Below are positions 63,338 through 64,000 of a stretch of 64,000 nt of DNA, one piece after another. How positions within the stretch are numbered: the first letter of the stretch is position 1; each line of letters starts with the position of its first letter. The translations under genes and the position numbers were made by a program. A model generated the notes under the pieces. That model saw nothing but the letters and a program-made list of their open reading frames with translations, was not told where the DNA came from and made no database searches. Origin of the DNA: JANQNX01 sp965601665 (GTDB lineage Bacteria > Pseudomonadota > Gammaproteobacteria > Eutrophobiales > Eutrophobiaceae); NCBI GenBank assembly GCA_965601665.1, contig OZ271833.1, positions 2,170,001-2,234,000 of the forward strand, in the 5' to 3' direction.

Positions 63338-64000
63338 TTCGTTTTACCAACGTGCACATGTCCTACCCCGGTGGCAACGAGGCGTTGAAAAATGTAAACC
63401 TGCACGTGGAAAGTGGCGCCATGGTCTATATCACCGGGCGCTCAGGTGCTGGCAAAAGCACATTACTGAAACTCATTGCACTCATCGACCGCCATACCAG
63501 GGGCCAAATTATTGTTAACGGGCAAAACCTCGAGCGTGTCCGCCGTAAACGCATTGCCTACTTTCGCCGCCAGATCGGTTTCATGTTCCAGGACCACAGG
63601 CTGCTCTATGATCGTACCGTGTTTGATAACGTGGCACTGCCGCTGGTCATTTCGGGCTACCGCCACCAGGAGATAAAGAAACGCGTGCAGGCAGCATTGG
63701 ATAAGGTAAACCTGCTGGGAAAAATTAACTCCTATCCACTGGCTCTTTCTGGTGGTGAACAGCAGCGTGTTGGCGTTGCCCGTGCTGTCGTACACAGACC
63801 GGCCCTGTTGCTGGCGGATGAACCTACCGGCAACCTTGATCCGGCGCTTTCATGGGAAACCATGAAACTGTTTGAACAATTCAACTCGGTTGGCGTTACC
63901 GTGCTGATTGCAAGCCACGACCTCGACATGATCCGGCGCATGAAGAAAAGCATCATTACGTTAAAGAACGGGCGTATCCTTACCGGCACTGACGTCACTG
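63334..64000 (+). CDS. ftsE: Cell division ATP-binding protein FtsE (3' end cut by window)
   Basis: 222 complete codons are visible, about the full length of E. coli FtsE (222), so the stop is probably a few bases beyond the window. Walker A GRSGAGKSTLLKL, QIGFMFQDHRLL (Q-loop), signature LSGGEQQRVGVARAV, Walker B LLLADEPTGNLDP. With FtsX it activates cell-wall hydrolases at the septum. The order ftsY-ftsE is the conserved ftsYEX cluster. Confidence 0.95.
   Translation, partial: MIRFTNVHMSYPGGNEALKNVNLHVESGAMVYITGRSGAGKSTLLKLIALIDRHTRGQIIVNGQNLERVRRKRIAYFRRQIGFMFQDHRLLYDRTVFDNVALPLVISGYRHQEIKKRVQAALDKVNLLGKINSYPLALSGGEQQRVGVARAVVHRPALLLADEPTGNLDPALSWETMKLFEQFNSVGVTVLIASHDLDMIRRMKKSIITLKNGRILTGTDVT

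Noticed and set aside
1..64000. tRNA or rRNA genes, CRISPR arrays or a prophage
   Set aside because: No cloverleaf with CCA end, no regularly spaced repeats, and no phage structural or integrase genes were seen by eye; a covariance-model scan would be needed for certainty.

Overview
The window reads as a gammaproteobacterial chromosome, mostly housekeeping genes in arrangements typical of that class: hemC-hemD-hemX-hemY; gshB-tonB-yqgE-ruvX-pyrR-pyrB-pyrC'; pilT next to yggS-proC-yggT; coaBC-dut-algC-argB-slmA opposite radC, rpmB and rpmG; and rsmD, coaD and M16 proteases opposite ftsY-ftsE. Base composition is close to balanced. A type IV pilus, cytochrome c5-like, MoxR/TgpA and TonB systems suggest a free-living, aerobic or respiring bacterium. 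A phosphoribulokinase-family gene is present, but it looks like the E. coli PrkB type and does not prove autotrophy.

Layout. 1-3.5 kb: partial YeeZ-like epimerase, HDOD protein, membrane-anchored cytochrome c, orphan TRAP-type binding lipoprotein. 3.6-11.2 kb: uvrD against pmbA, then a moxR-DUF58-tgpA operon. 11.2-15.7 kb: msbA, prkB, an orphan ParA ATPase and a ferredoxin-flavin reductase. 15.7-19.8 kb: heme operon on the minus strand. 19.9-27.3 kb: one long plus-strand run from glutathione synthetase through pyrimidine genes to a TrmB-like methyltransferase. 27.2-30.9 kb: PhoX-like protein, PilZ protein, TonB-dependent receptor. 31.1-34.6 kb: three PilT/PilU-family ATPases. 34.8-36.9 kb: yggS-proC-yggT. 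36.9-38.0 kb: accessory DNA with two integron gene cassettes. 38.0-50.7 kb: xthA, pyrE, the slmA-to-coaBC block, radC, ribosomal proteins, desaturase, hydantoinase A. 50.7-55.5 kb: a Gld-like ABC exporter operon ending in mutM. 55.5-64 kb: glycosyltransferase, ggt, coaD (frameshifted), rsmD, two M16 proteases, ftsY and ftsE (runs off the end).

The most unusual signals are these. (1) Two tandem integron gene cassettes without an integrase lie between yggT and xthA. One encodes a 55-residue membrane protein, the other an 83-residue protein with a ClpX-type zinc finger. In each cassette the first bases pair perfectly with its own attC R'' box. (2) Two copies of a structured repeat follow uvrD and pilT. 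Their hairpins keep stem and loop length while the stem sequence changes with compensating bases. (3) A one-base frameshift lies in coaD, normally essential. (4) The dihydroorotase homologue lacks its first metal-binding histidines and is followed by a PyrK-type iron-sulfur flavoprotein. (5) There is a third retraction-ATPase paralogue. I saw no tRNA, rRNA or CRISPR array.
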